From JAWXBK01 sp040878185 (GTDB lineage Bacteria; Pseudomonadota; Alphaproteobacteria; Dongiales; Dongiaceae), in the NCBI GenBank assembly GCA_040878185.1, contig JBBDMS010000035.1:29040-93039 (forward strand): 64,000 bases of DNA, read 5' to 3'. This document shows positions 11,071 through 19,637 of the stretch, in pieces. The stretch's first letter is position 1, and every line of letters starts with the position of its first letter. The position numbers and the translations under genes are program-made. Under the pieces are notes generated by a model that saw nothing but the letters and a program-made list of their open reading frames with translations, was not told where the DNA came from and made no database searches.

Positions 11071-12327
11071 TTACTGGTTCATCGACGAGAAGAAATCGTC
11101 GTTGTTCTTCGAATGCTTGAGCTTGTCGATCAGGAACTCCATCGCATCCACGACGCCCATCGGCATCAGGATGCGACGCAGCACCCACATCTTGGAGAGC
11201 CGCGCCTTGTCGACCAGCAGCTCTTCCTTGCGCGTGCCCGACTTGGTGATGTCGATCGACGGGAAGGTGCGCTTGTCGGAAAGCTTGCGGTCGAGAATGA
11301 TTTCCGAGTTACCGGTGCCCTTGAACTCTTCGAAGATGACCTCATCCATGCGGCTGCCGGTATCGACGAGGGCCGTCGCGACGATGGTGAGCGAGCCGCC
11401 TTCCTCGATGTTACGCGCGGCACCGAAGAAACGCTTCGGCCGCTGCAGCGCGTTGGCATCGACGCCGCCGGTCAAAACCTTGCCCGATGACGGCACGACA
11501 GTGTTGTAGGCGCGCGCCAGACGCGTGATCGAATCGAGCAGGATCACCACGTCGCGCTTGTGTTCGACCAGGCGCTTTGCCTTCTCGAGCACCATCTCGG
11601 TCACCTGCACATGGCGCACCGCCGGTTCGTCGAAGGTCGAACTCACGACCTCGCCCTTCACCGTGCGCTGCATGTCGGTGACTTCCTCGGGCCGCTCGTC
11701 GATCAGCAGCACGATCAGATAGCATTCCGGATTATTGGCCGAGATCGCATGCGCGATGTTCTGCAGCATCACGGTCTTGCCGGTGCGCGGCGGCGCCACG
11801 ATCAGCGAACGCTGGCCTTTGCCCTGCGGCGCGATCAGATCGACGATCCGCGTGGTCATGTCCTTGACCTTCGGATCGGCGATTTCGATGTTCAGCTTTT
11901 CGTCCGGATAAAGCGGCGTCAGGTTGTCGAAATTGATCCGGTGGCGGACCTTTTCCGGATCCTCGAAATTGATCGTGTTGACCTTGAGGAGGGCGAAGTA
12001 GCGCTCGCCTTCCTTGGGCGCGCGGATCTGACCTTCGACCGTGTCGCCGGTCCGAAGGCCGAAGCGCCGCACCTGCGAGGGCGAAACGTAGATGTCGTCG
12101 GGCCCCGCGAGATAGCTCGCCTGGGGCGAACGCAGGAAGCCGAAGCCGTCCTGCAGAATTTCGAGCACGCCATCGCCGAAGATCGCGGTGTCGTTGTCGG
12201 CGAGCTGTTTCAGGATGGCGAACATCATGTCCTGGCGGCGCAGATTGCTCGCGTTTTCGATGTTCAGCTCTTCCGCATAGGAGAGCAGCTCGGGTGGGGT
12301 TTTTTTCTTGAGTTCCTGGAGGTTCAT
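11071..12327 (-). CDS. rho: Transcription termination factor Rho
   Basis: 418 residues, full length. Order of parts: N-terminal helical domain (1-45), cold-shock RNA-binding domain with the RNP1-like GFGFLR (61-66), Walker A APPRTGKT (178-185), Walker B ending VVILLDSITRLARAYN, and the Q-loop SSGKVLTGGVD contacting RNA in the central channel. The hexameric helicase ends transcripts in an ATP-dependent way. The long insert found in some high-GC bacteria is absent. The gene is the leftmost of the hemE-hemH-hemJ-rho series flanking the origin in alphaproteobacteria. Confidence 0.98.
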   Translation of the reverse strand: MNLQELKKKTPPELLSYAEELNIENASNLRRQDMMFAILKQLADNDTAIFGDGVLEILQDGFGFLRSPQASYLAGPDDIYVSPSQVRRFGLRTGDTVEGQIRAPKEGERYFALLKVNTINFEDPEKVRHRINFDNLTPLYPDEKLNIEIADPKVKDMTTRIVDLIAPQGKGQRSLIVAPPRTGKTVMLQNIAHAISANNPECYLIVLLIDERPEEVTDMQRTVKGEVVSSTFDEPAVRHVQVTEMVLEKAKRLVEHKRDVVILLDSITRLARAYNTVVPSSGKVLTGGVDANALQRPKRFFGAARNIEEGGSLTIVATALVDTGSRMDEVIFEEFKGTGNSEIILDRKLSDKRTFPSIDITKSGTRKEELLVDKARLSKMWVLRRILMPMGVVDAMEFLIDKLKHSKNNDDFFSSMNQ

Positions 12328-12661
12328 GACCCTGTCTCGGTCGTTGGCGGGCGGAGCCGTAATGGCCCGGCCGGCGAAGATGGGGGCGGCGAATGCCGGA
12401 CCCGGGTGGGGAAATCTGCGGTTCGATCCGGTTGCTTTTCCGGTCTGGAGGCCAATCGCAACGGCAATCGGTTTGGTGGTGGGGCCGGCATCCGGGGTTT
12501 ACGGGCCCATGGATTGCCGGATCAGAAAACGGAGAGGGCTTGGAGATCGGCTGCCGGCCCTCCCTTCGGGCCGGCGGCTTGGCGGGGAACCCCGCTGACG
12601 GATTACATGGATAAGCGAAAGCGGGTCGTCAAGTCAAACCCGACCCTAGAGCAAAATTTCC
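12328..12661. other. Gap between hemJ and rho; leader of rho with hairpins
   Basis: 334 bases without a gene. It should contain the rho promoter and leader (minus strand). Two strong hairpins are visible: GCCGGCCC/GGGCCGGC (12553-12560 with 12568-12575, 7-nt loop) and GCGGGG-AA-CCCCGC (12582-12595). Either could terminate hemJ transcription or act in autogenous control of rho, which is known for rho leaders in other bacteria. Confidence 0.5.
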
Positions 12662-13096
12662 TCAGAAGGGTTGCACCACCGCAAGAATGACGATGCCGAT
12701 CAGCAAAATCGTCGGCAGCTCGTTCATCCAGCGATAGAAGCGCGCCGGGTGCCGGTTGGCGTCGTTGGCGAAGTCCCGCCGCCAGCGCGCGAAGGCGGCA
12801 TGGAGGATCTGCATCGCGACCAGCAGGCCGAGCTTGGCGTGGAACCAGTGCTGGTCCCAGGCTTCGGTCAGGAAGGCGAGCCACAGACCAAAGCCCCAGG
12901 CTGCGATCATCGCCGGATTGATAATCGCGCGCAGCAAGCGGCGTTCCATCAGTTTGAAGGTTTCGGACTGGACCGAACCCGGTTCGGCATCGGCGTGATA
13001 GACGTAGAGCCGCGGCAGATAGAGCATTCCGGCCATCCAGGCGATGACCGCGACGATGTGCAGCGCCGTCACCCAGAGATAGAGATCGTTGGTCAT
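12662..13096 (-). CDS. hemJ: Protoporphyrinogen IX oxidase HemJ
   Basis: 144-residue membrane protein with about four hydrophobic helices and conserved His13 in the first helix (ALHIVAVIAW), typical of the HemJ/CopD-like oxidase that forms protoporphyrin IX in most alphaproteobacteria. The start overlaps the hemH stop by 4 bp, so oxidase and ferrochelatase, which catalyse consecutive last steps of haem synthesis, are coupled. Identification rests on length, membrane pattern and location. Confidence 0.9.
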   Translation of the reverse strand: MTNDLYLWVTALHIVAVIAWMAGMLYLPRLYVYHADAEPGSVQSETFKLMERRLLRAIINPAMIAAWGFGLWLAFLTEAWDQHWFHAKLGLLVAMQILHAAFARWRRDFANDANRHPARFYRWMNELPTILLIGIVILAVVQPF

Positions 13097-14169
13097 TGCG
13101 CTTTCTCCATCGCACAGGCACAGCCCGCTTTACAGCGGCGCGCGCCGATATCGTTCACGACCGTGCCGGCCTTTGCCGCCAGCGCCTGGCGGACGAGACC
13201 GGCGAGACCGGCGATGAAGCGATCGTGAACGCCGACGGTCGCGACCCGCTCATAGGCGGCGGCTCCCCGCGCTTCGGCCAGATGACGATACTCGATATCG
13301 AGCTCGACCAGCGTTTCGGAATGTTCCGACACGAAGGCGAGCGGGACGAGCACGATTGCGTGGCCCGCCGCTGCCTCGCGCGCGATCGTCTCGTCGGTAT
13401 AGGGGCCGAGCCATTCGACCGGCCCGACCCGGCTCTGGAAACAGATTTCGTATTGTTCCTCGTCGCGGTCGTCGCCCACACCGACGCCGATACCGAGACC
13501 CGCCGCGATCGCACGCGCCGTCTCGCCGACCTGGTCGGGATAGGGATCGCCCGCTTTGACGATCTTCAGCGGCAAACCATGCGCCGAGAACAGCAAACGC
13601 AGCCGGCCCTTCGCGCGCGCGCGTCTGATCGGTTCAGCGGCGAGATCGACGATCGCGTCGATGAAGCCGGGGTCGGCCGGATAGCAGCAGACCGTGTGCG
13701 TCGGCGCGACCAGACCGGCGGCAGCGGCCGCGCGATGCCAGTCGTCGAACGAGCTTGCCGTGGTCGTCGTCGAGAATTGCGGATAGAGCGGCAGGAGCAC
13801 GATGCGATCGGGCTTCCAGGCCGCGATGTCGCGCGCGGTCTCGTCGCCAAAGGGGTGCCAGTAGCGCATCGCGAGGAAGCAGCGGACGGTTTCGCCGCTG
13901 CCGCTGTCGAGTCCCGTCTCGAGTGCGGCCTCGAGCGCGCGTGCCTGCGCCTGCGTATTGGCGAGGATGGGCGACCCACCGCCCAGCGCGTCGTAGATCT
14001 TCCGTGCGGTCGGCGCGCGGCGGCGTGCGATCAGCCGGGCGAGAAAGGGCCGCAGGAAGTTCGGCACGCGCAGGATCGCGGGATCGGAAAAGAGATTGCG
14101 CAGGAAGGGCTCGACCGCATCGGGTCGATCCGGTCCGCCAAGATTGAAGAGAACGATCGCCGCTTTCAT
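13093..14169 (-). CDS. hemH: Ferrochelatase
   Basis: 358 residues. The NLGGPDRPDAVEPFLRNLF start, the SAHGLP block with the active-site histidine and SEHSETLVELDIEY with the conserved glutamate identify ferrochelatase, which inserts Fe2+ into protoporphyrin IX at the membrane. An extra C-terminal tail carries three cysteines (CKAGCAC); whether these bind an iron-sulphur cluster, as known in some ferrochelatases, cannot be told. The ATG lies in a 14-bp tandem repeat that presents further ATGs at 14-nt steps upstream, in other frames. Gene order hemE-hemH-hemJ matches the haem pathway. Confidence 0.95.
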   Translation of the reverse strand: MKAAIVLFNLGGPDRPDAVEPFLRNLFSDPAILRVPNFLRPFLARLIARRRAPTARKIYDALGGGSPILANTQAQARALEAALETGLDSGSGETVRCFLAMRYWHPFGDETARDIAAWKPDRIVLLPLYPQFSTTTTASSFDDWHRAAAAAGLVAPTHTVCCYPADPGFIDAIVDLAAEPIRRARAKGRLRLLFSAHGLPLKIVKAGDPYPDQVGETARAIAAGLGIGVGVGDDRDEEQYEICFQSRVGPVEWLGPYTDETIAREAAAGHAIVLVPLAFVSEHSETLVELDIEYRHLAEARGAAAYERVATVGVHDRFIAGLAGLVRQALAAKAGTVVNDIGARRCKAGCACAMEKAQ

Positions 14170-14219
14170 GGCGCGGCTTTCATGGCGCGGTTTTCATGGT
14201 TTGCCGATCATGCCAGATC
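14164..14219 (-). repeat. 14-bp tandem repeat across the hemE-hemH junction
   Basis: Near-identical 14-bp units (plus strand TTTCATGGCGCGGC, TTTCATGGCGCGGT, TTTCATGGTTTGCC and a weaker fourth) place CAT, that is ATG on the minus strand, at 14167, 14181, 14195 and 14209. Only the first is in the hemH frame. Confidence 0.85.
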
Positions 14220-14221
14220 GT

Positions 14222-15256
14222 TCATCCCGGCCGCCAGTTGCGCACCGCGGCGACCAGTCCGGCGACATGCTCGGGCGGCGTTTCCGGCACGACGCCGTGA
14301 CCGAGATTGAACACGAACGGCCCCTGACCGAGTGCGCGCATGATTTTATCGACGCCGTCCGCCATCGCATTCCCGCCGGCAACCAGCAAGGCCGGATCGA
14401 GATTGCCTTGCACGGCCGCATGCGGCTGCAGCCGCGTCCGCGCAAAATCGAGATCGGCCGAGTGATCGAGCCCGATCGCATCGGGCCGGATCGCTTCGAG
14501 ATAGGCGAGTGCGTCGTGACCGACCTCGCGCGGAAACACGATCACCGGCACCTGCGGGGCCTTCGCGCGCAGCCGGTCGACGATCTCGACCATAGGTTCG
14601 ATCGACCAGCGCCGCCGCAAACCCGATGGCAGGATCCCGGCCCAGCTATCGAAGAGCTGGATCACCTCGGCGCCTGCCTCGATCTGCGCCAGCAGATAGT
14701 CGACGCTGGCATCGACCAGCCGATCGATAACGCCGGACAAAACCGGATCGCCCTGATGTGCCATCGCGAGCGGCGTTTCGAACCGGCCGCCGCCACGGCC
14801 TTCGATCATATAGGCCGCAACCGTCCAGGGCGCGCCGGCAAAACCGATCAGTGCGACATCTTCGGGAAGCCGCGCGGCAACGCCGCGTACCGTTGCCATG
14901 ATCGGCGCCAGATGTTCGACGACGCGATGTGTTTCCAGCGCGCGCATCCCGGCAACATCGCGGATCGGTGCGAGCAGCGGTCCGATCATTTCCTCGAACC
15001 GCAGATGCTGACCCATGGCCTGCGGCACGACCAGAATGTCGGAAAAAAGAATGGCCGCATCGAGCCCGAACCGTTCGACCGGCTGCAACGTGATCTCGAT
15101 GGCAAGCGCGGGATCGTAACAGAGCGACAGGAAATCGCCGGCCTTCGCCCGCAGTGCCCGATATTCCGGCAGATAGCGCCCGGCCTGGCGCATCAGCCAG
15201 ATCGGCGGCGGCATGTTCATTTGGCCGCGAAGCGTTTCAATCAGTCGCTTGGTCAT
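14222..15256 (-). CDS. hemE: Uroporphyrinogen decarboxylase
   Basis: 344 residues from ATG 15256 (MTKRLIETLRG). The signature PPIWLMRQAGRYLPEY near the N-terminus, FSDILVVPQAMGQ, and GFAGAPWTVAAYMIEG are all present. The enzyme removes four carboxyl groups from uroporphyrinogen III. An in-frame GTG at 15292 would add 12 residues but would enter the A+T-rich palindrome of the upstream gap, so the ATG is preferred. The gene faces away from the predicted origin, as hemE does in Caulobacter. Confidence 0.96.
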   Translation of the reverse strand: MTKRLIETLRGQMNMPPPIWLMRQAGRYLPEYRALRAKAGDFLSLCYDPALAIEITLQPVERFGLDAAILFSDILVVPQAMGQHLRFEEMIGPLLAPIRDVAGMRALETHRVVEHLAPIMATVRGVAARLPEDVALIGFAGAPWTVAAYMIEGRGGGRFETPLAMAHQGDPVLSGVIDRLVDASVDYLLAQIEAGAEVIQLFDSWAGILPSGLRRRWSIEPMVEIVDRLRAKAPQVPVIVFPREVGHDALAYLEAIRPDAIGLDHSADLDFARTRLQPHAAVQGNLDPALLVAGGNAMADGVDKIMRALGQGPFVFNLGHGVVPETPPEHVAGLVAAVRNWRPG

Positions 15257-15718
15257 GCGGGAAAAAATCCGGGTTCCACAGGCTTGCTTCACTACAATAA
15301 AAGAATCTTAAAGGTAGTTGTTGTAGTGGATGGGGTGGCATCAGGGGGATTGATTTCAGCCCACAGACTCCCGCAGCGGCGGCTTGCGATCAGGCATCAA
15401 GGATAGGCAAACCGCAGGCCCTGGGGATGGGAACGACATCGGGCGGCAGAACCGCTCGCCGGTATAAGAGGCAACACGGGGATAAAGGGTGGACCGGCCA
15501 CATCCATCCATGCTTTTCCACCGGGCGGGAAATCGGACTTGCGGCCGGCCAAGGATGGGACGATTTTGCAGTCAGCGGGGGTGGATTTTGGCCTTTCCGC
15601 CCAACAGGCCGGTTATCCCCGTTAATCCCGATTCCAGCCGGCGCAACCGACATCCCGCCGCTGCTCCCGAAACTGACGAATTCGCCGTAAGACCGATCTC
15701 CCGAAACGACCGGATACG
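15257..15718. other. Predicted chromosomal replication origin (oriC)
   Basis: 462 bases between divergent hemE and the PPDK-regulator gene, the same junction that holds the mapped origin of Caulobacter crescentus (known). Seen here: two exact copies of TTATCCCCG in opposite orientation (15613-15621 plus; 15477-15485 minus), each two changes from the DnaA box TTATCCACA; TTTTCCACC (15514-15522), also two changes away; and an A+T-rich stretch 15290-15328 bounded by an 8-bp inverted repeat. No supportable gene lies inside. dnaA itself is not in the window. Confidence 0.7.
15290..15328. repeat. A+T-rich palindrome in the predicted origin
   Basis: CACTACAA (15290-15297) and TTGTAGTG (15321-15328) are exact inverted repeats around a 23-bp A+T-rich centre containing AAGAATCTTAAAGG. 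It is the most A+T-rich stretch of the origin gap, sits directly upstream of hemE, and could serve as unwinding element, regulator site, or both. Confidence 0.75.
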
Positions 15719-16564
15719 ATGCCTGACATGACCGAGCATTTTCATCTTCATCTGGTGTCGGATTCGACCGGCGAGACGATCAACAGCGTCGCACGCGCCT
15801 GTATGGTGCAGTTCGAGGGGGTCGAAGCCGAGGAACATATCTGGACGCTGGTTCGCACCGACCGCCAGCTCACCAATGTGCTGCAGGGCATCGAGGCGAA
15901 GCCCGGCCTGGTGCTGTTCACCATGGTGAACGAAAAACTGCGCCGCCGGCTGCAGGAGGAATGCCGCAAGCTCGAGGTGAGCTGCATTCCGGTGCTCGAT
16001 CCCGTGGTCGGCGCGCTGGCCGGGTTTCTCGGCCGCGAGGCGAAGGGCCGGCCCGGACGGCAGCATGAACTCGATGCCGAATATTTCAGCCGCATCGATG
16101 CGATGAGCTTCGCGCTCGCGCACGATGACGGGCAGTCGAGCGCCGATTACGACGAGGCCGACGTGATCCTGGTCGGCGTGTCGCGCACGTCGAAGACGCC
16201 GACCTGCATCTATCTTGCCAATCGCGGCATCAAGGCGGCGAATTTTCCGGTGGTTCCGGGCGCCCCGTTGCCGGCGGATCTGATCAGCAATCGCCGGCCG
16301 CTGATCGTCGGTCTCACCAAGGATCCGGCGCAACTGATCCAGGTGCGGCGCCATCGGCTCAAGATGATCGCGCAGGACGAGAACACCGACTATGTCGACC
16401 CCGAGATGGTGCGCGCCGAGGTGCTCGCCTGTCGCCGCCTCTGCACCAAGAACGGCTGGCCGGTACTCGACGTGTCGCGCCGCTCGATCGAGGAGACCGC
16501 GGCCGCGGTGATCCAGATGCTGGAGCGTCATCGCGGCGGCCGGCCCGCACTCAACGAGGACTGA
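15719..16564 (+). CDS. Pyruvate, phosphate dikinase / PEP synthase regulatory protein (DUF299 kinase-pyrophosphorylase)
   Basis: 281 residues. The HLVSDSTGET start and the P-loop GVSRTSKT (153-160) are diagnostic for the bifunctional ADP-dependent kinase/Pi-dependent pyrophosphorylase that switches PPDK or PEP synthase on and off by Thr phosphorylation. In Caulobacter the orthologue is the first gene after the origin. It is the first of a plus-strand run with maf, aroE, coaE and dnaQ; maf starts 7 nt after its stop. The Shine-Dalgarno is weak. Confidence 0.93.
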   Translation: MPDMTEHFHLHLVSDSTGETINSVARACMVQFEGVEAEEHIWTLVRTDRQLTNVLQGIEAKPGLVLFTMVNEKLRRRLQEECRKLEVSCIPVLDPVVGALAGFLGREAKGRPGRQHELDAEYFSRIDAMSFALAHDDGQSSADYDEADVILVGVSRTSKTPTCIYLANRGIKAANFPVVPGAPLPADLISNRRPLIVGLTKDPAQLIQVRRHRLKMIAQDENTDYVDPEMVRAEVLACRRLCTKNGWPVLDVSRRSIEETAAAVIQMLERHRGGRPALNED

Positions 16565-16571
16565 GACCAGG

Positions 16572-17201
16572 ATGGCCGGGCAGCCGGACGGCGCGCCGGC
16601 GATCGTGCTCGCCTCGGCGAGCCGCGCGCGGGCAACGATGCTCGAAGCGGCCGGCGTCGCCTTTACGATCGATGCCGCGGCGATCGACGAGGACGAGGTC
16701 AAGGCGGCGCTCGCCGCCGAACGCGCGACCCCGGCGCAGGTGGCCGAGACGCTCGCCGAACTCAAGGCGCTGCGCGTCGCACGGCGCCATCCGGGATCGC
16801 TGGTGCTCGGTGCCGACCAGGTGCTCGCACTCGAGGATGCCCCCGGCGCCACCATCTTCGACAAGCCGAAGGACCGCGAGGATGCCGTCCGGCAGCTCGC
16901 GGCGCTTGCCGGCCGAAGCCATCGTTTGCACAGCGTCGCGGTCGTCGTGCGCGACGGGGCGCGGCTATGGCATCATGGCGACATGGCCGAACTCACCATG
17001 CGACCGCTCACCAGAGACTTCATCGACCACTATCTCGACCGGGCCGGCCCGGCGGTGACGCATTCGGTCGGCGCCTACCAGCTCGAGGGGCTCGGCGCCC
17101 AGCTCTTCACCCGCGTGCGCGGCGATTTCTTCACCGTGCTGGGCCTGCCCTTGCTGCCGCTGCTCGGCTTCCTGCGCGGACACGGCGTGGTGCCGACATG
17201 A
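16572..17201 (+). CDS. maf: Maf-like nucleoside triphosphate pyrophosphatase
   Basis: 209 residues. It begins with the Maf signature LASASRARATMLEAAGV and has the GADQVLALED and FDKPKDREDA blocks that form the active site. Maf proteins hydrolyse non-canonical or specific NTPs to NMP and PPi, limiting misincorporation. It lies in the conserved origin-side operon; its stop overlaps the aroE start (ATGA). Confidence 0.92.
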   Translation: MAGQPDGAPAIVLASASRARATMLEAAGVAFTIDAAAIDEDEVKAALAAERATPAQVAETLAELKALRVARRHPGSLVLGADQVLALEDAPGATIFDKPKDREDAVRQLAALAGRSHRLHSVAVVVRDGARLWHHGDMAELTMRPLTRDFIDHYLDRAGPAVTHSVGAYQLEGLGAQLFTRVRGDFFTVLGLPLLPLLGFLRGHGVVPT

Positions 17202-18055
17202 GCAACCTTCTCACCGGCCAGGCCCGGCTCGCCGGCGTCATGGGCTGGCCGGTCGGCCATTCGCGCTCCCCGGCTTTGCATGGCTTCTGGCTGCGCGAAC
17301 ATGGCATCGACGGTGCCTATGTGCCGCTCGCGGTGCGGCCCGAGGCGCTGAAGACGGCGCTCGCCGGCCTTGCCGCGCTCGGTTTTCGGGGCGCGAACGT
17401 GACAGTGCCGCATAAGGAAGCAGTGCTATCGCTGGTCGACCGCGCGAGCGACACGGCGCTGCGCATCGGCGCGGTCAACACGATCACGGTCGCGGAAGAC
17501 GGCACGCTCGAAGGCAGCAACAGCGATGCGTTCGGCTTCCTCGAAAACCTGCGCGAGGGGCAGCCGGGCTGGCGTGCGGCAACGGGCGCCGCGGTCGTGG
17601 TTGGCGCGGGCGGTGCCGCGCGCGCCATCGCGGTTGCGCTCGCCACCGAAGGCGCGCCGGAAATCCGCATCGTCAACCGTACGAAGGAGCGCGCCGATCG
17701 GCTGGTGCGCGAGATCGGCGGGCCGCTGGTCGCGGTCGATTGGGCGAACCGGGGCGCTGCGCTCGCGGACCTATCCCTGCTGGTGAATGCGACGACGCAG
17801 GGCATGAGCGGCGAACAGCCGCTCGACCTCGACCTTGCGCGCCTGCCGGTGAACGCGCTGGTCAACGACATCGTCTATGTACCGCTCGAAACCGGTCTGC
17901 TCGCGGCCGCCCGCGCGCGCGGCAACAAGACTGTCGACGGGCTCGGGATGCTGCTGCATCAGGCGCGCCCCGGATTTGCCGCCTGGTTCGGCGTCGAGCC
18001 CACGGTGACGCCGGCGCTGCGCGCGGCGGTGCTTGCCGCAATGCCGCAGCTTTAG
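17198..18055 (+). CDS. aroE: Shikimate dehydrogenase
   Basis: 285 residues. Substrate-side motifs GHSRSPALHGFWL (20-32) and NVTVPHK with catalytic Lys73 are followed by the GAGGAARAI Rossmann motif for NADPH and the C-terminal DGLGMLLHQ block. It reduces 3-dehydroshikimate to shikimate in aromatic amino-acid synthesis. It overlaps maf by 4 bp and is followed 9 nt later by coaE, an order retained beside the origin in many alphaproteobacteria. Confidence 0.95.
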   Translation: MSNLLTGQARLAGVMGWPVGHSRSPALHGFWLREHGIDGAYVPLAVRPEALKTALAGLAALGFRGANVTVPHKEAVLSLVDRASDTALRIGAVNTITVAEDGTLEGSNSDAFGFLENLREGQPGWRAATGAAVVVGAGGAARAIAVALATEGAPEIRIVNRTKERADRLVREIGGPLVAVDWANRGAALADLSLLVNATTQGMSGEQPLDLDLARLPVNALVNDIVYVPLETGLLAAARARGNKTVDGLGMLLHQARPGFAAWFGVEPTVTPALRAAVLAAMPQL

Positions 18056-18064
18056 GCATCGGCG

Positions 18065-18691
18065 ATGATCGTGCTCGGCCTCACCGGTTCGATCGCGATG
18101 GGTAAAAGCACGGCCGCCAATGCGTTCCGTCGGCTCGGCGTGCCGGTGCACGATGCCGATGAGGCCGTGCATCGCCTGATGGCGAAGGGCGGCGACGCGG
18201 TCGCGAAGCTTGCGCGTATTTTTCCCGACGCACTGAAGGACGGCGCCATCGACCGCGCGGTCCTGCGCAAGCGCGTGCTAGACGATCCGAAGGCGCTGGC
18301 GCGGCTCGAATCGATCCTGCATCCGCTGGTGCGCCGCTCCGAACGCGCATTTCTCGCGACCGCCCGGCAGCGGCGCGAAGCGCTGGTCGTACTCGATATT
18401 CCGCTGCTCTACGAAACCGGCGGCGATAAACGCTGCGATGTTGTGGCCGTCGTCAGCGCGCCGCGGTCGGTCCAGCTTGCACGGCTCAAGCGGCGGCGCG
18501 GTTTCACGAAGGAATGGCTGAAGCAGATCGAGGCGCGGCAACTGCCCGATGCGGAAAAGCGCCGGCGCGCCGATTTCGTCATTCCGACTGGGCTCGATCT
18601 GCGGCGCAGCTTGCAGGCGATTCGCGGCATCGTCACAATGGCGAAAGACGGACGAATCGGCCGGCGCAGTCGGGGCCGCCCACAACGCTAG
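18065..18691 (+). CDS. coaE: Dephospho-CoA kinase
   Basis: 208 residues with the P-loop GLTGSIAMGKST (5-16), the DADEAVH motif binding dephospho-CoA, and the LDIPLLYETGGDK core. It phosphorylates dephospho-CoA at the 3' hydroxyl, the final step of coenzyme A synthesis. Slightly longer than E. coli CoaE through a basic C-terminal tail. Next gene: dnaQ, 20 nt downstream. Confidence 0.94.
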   Translation: MIVLGLTGSIAMGKSTAANAFRRLGVPVHDADEAVHRLMAKGGDAVAKLARIFPDALKDGAIDRAVLRKRVLDDPKALARLESILHPLVRRSERAFLATARQRREALVVLDIPLLYETGGDKRCDVVAVVSAPRSVQLARLKRRRGFTKEWLKQIEARQLPDAEKRRRADFVIPTGLDLRRSLQAIRGIVTMAKDGRIGRRSRGRPQR

Positions 18692-18711
18692 CGTTTTTCG
18701 GGAGAGCGACT

Positions 18712-19395
18712 TTGCGCGAAGTGATCCTCGATACCGAAACGACCGGGCTCGATCCGCGTACCGGCGATCGCATCGTCGAGATCGCCTGCATCGAACTGCT
18801 GAATCATCTGCCGACCGGACGCGTTTGGCAGGCTTACGTCAATCCCGAGCGCGAAGTCAGCGTCGCCGCGCTCGACGTGCACGGCATCACCGACAGTTTC
18901 CTCAGGGACAAACCGGTCTTCTCGGAAGTCGTCGCCGATTTTCTCGAGTTCATCGGCGATGCGCCGCTGGTGATTCACAATGCCGATTTCGATATCGGCT
19001 TTCTGAACGCGGAACTGGGACGGCTCGGCTTTCCGCCGATGCCTGCCTCGCGCGGCAAGGACACGGTCGCGCTCGCGCGGCGCAAATTCCCGGGATCGCC
19101 GGCGAGCCTCGATGCGCTGTGCAAGCGGTTCAACATCGACAATTCGGCGCGCAGCAAGCATGGCGCGCTGCTCGATGCTGAGCTGCTGGCCGATGTCTAT
19201 CTCGAATTGGTCGGCGGTCGCCAGGCGGGGCTCGAGCTCGCCGGCGCGCGCGCGACAATCCAGATCGGCATCAGCGGTGCGCCGGCACCCGGCGTTGCGG
19301 TGCGACCGCCGCGCCCGCACGCGCCCAGCGCCGCCGAGCTTGCCGCGCACGACGCGCTGCTCAAGGATATCAGCGATCCAATCTGGCGGCGGTGA
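18712..19395 (+). CDS. dnaQ: DNA polymerase III epsilon subunit (3'-5' exonuclease)
   Basis: 227 residues from TTG 18712, chosen because GGGAGAG stands just before it and the protein then begins REVILDTETTG as in known DnaQ. The three exonuclease motifs are visible: Asp7/Glu9 in ExoI, HNADFDIGFL in ExoII, and KHGALLDAELLADVY with His and Asp in ExoIII. The C-terminal ~40 residues, rich in Ala and Pro, would contain the tether to the alpha subunit. It proofreads replication. A longer version from an upstream ATG would lie within coaE and is rejected. Confidence 0.92.
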   Translation: MREVILDTETTGLDPRTGDRIVEIACIELLNHLPTGRVWQAYVNPEREVSVAALDVHGITDSFLRDKPVFSEVVADFLEFIGDAPLVIHNADFDIGFLNAELGRLGFPPMPASRGKDTVALARRKFPGSPASLDALCKRFNIDNSARSKHGALLDAELLADVYLELVGGRQAGLELAGARATIQIGISGAPAPGVAVRPPRPHAPSAAELAAHDALLKDISDPIWRR

Positions 19396-19637
19396 GGCGG
19401 GGCGCTGCTCGCGGCCCCCCGTTCTGGCTCGTGGAACGATTGCCCGGGAAATGGTCGGCGAGGATCGATCGCATGATGGCCGCGATCCTGATATCGCGGG
19501 CTGACGCTCGCGCTCAACGCGACGATCGAAGGTGACAGAATGCGGAAAAGTTGGCAGCGAGATTGAAGCGATCCCCTCGCCGCGCCGAGGCGAGGGGATG
19601 CCTATCCGATAGAGACGACGTCAGATCGACGCGACGG

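Noticed and set aside
15390..15690. Open frames of 87 codons on both strands in the origin gap
   Set aside because: No ribosome site, no recognisable content, Pro/Arg/Gly-rich composition, and the position is that of a known origin.
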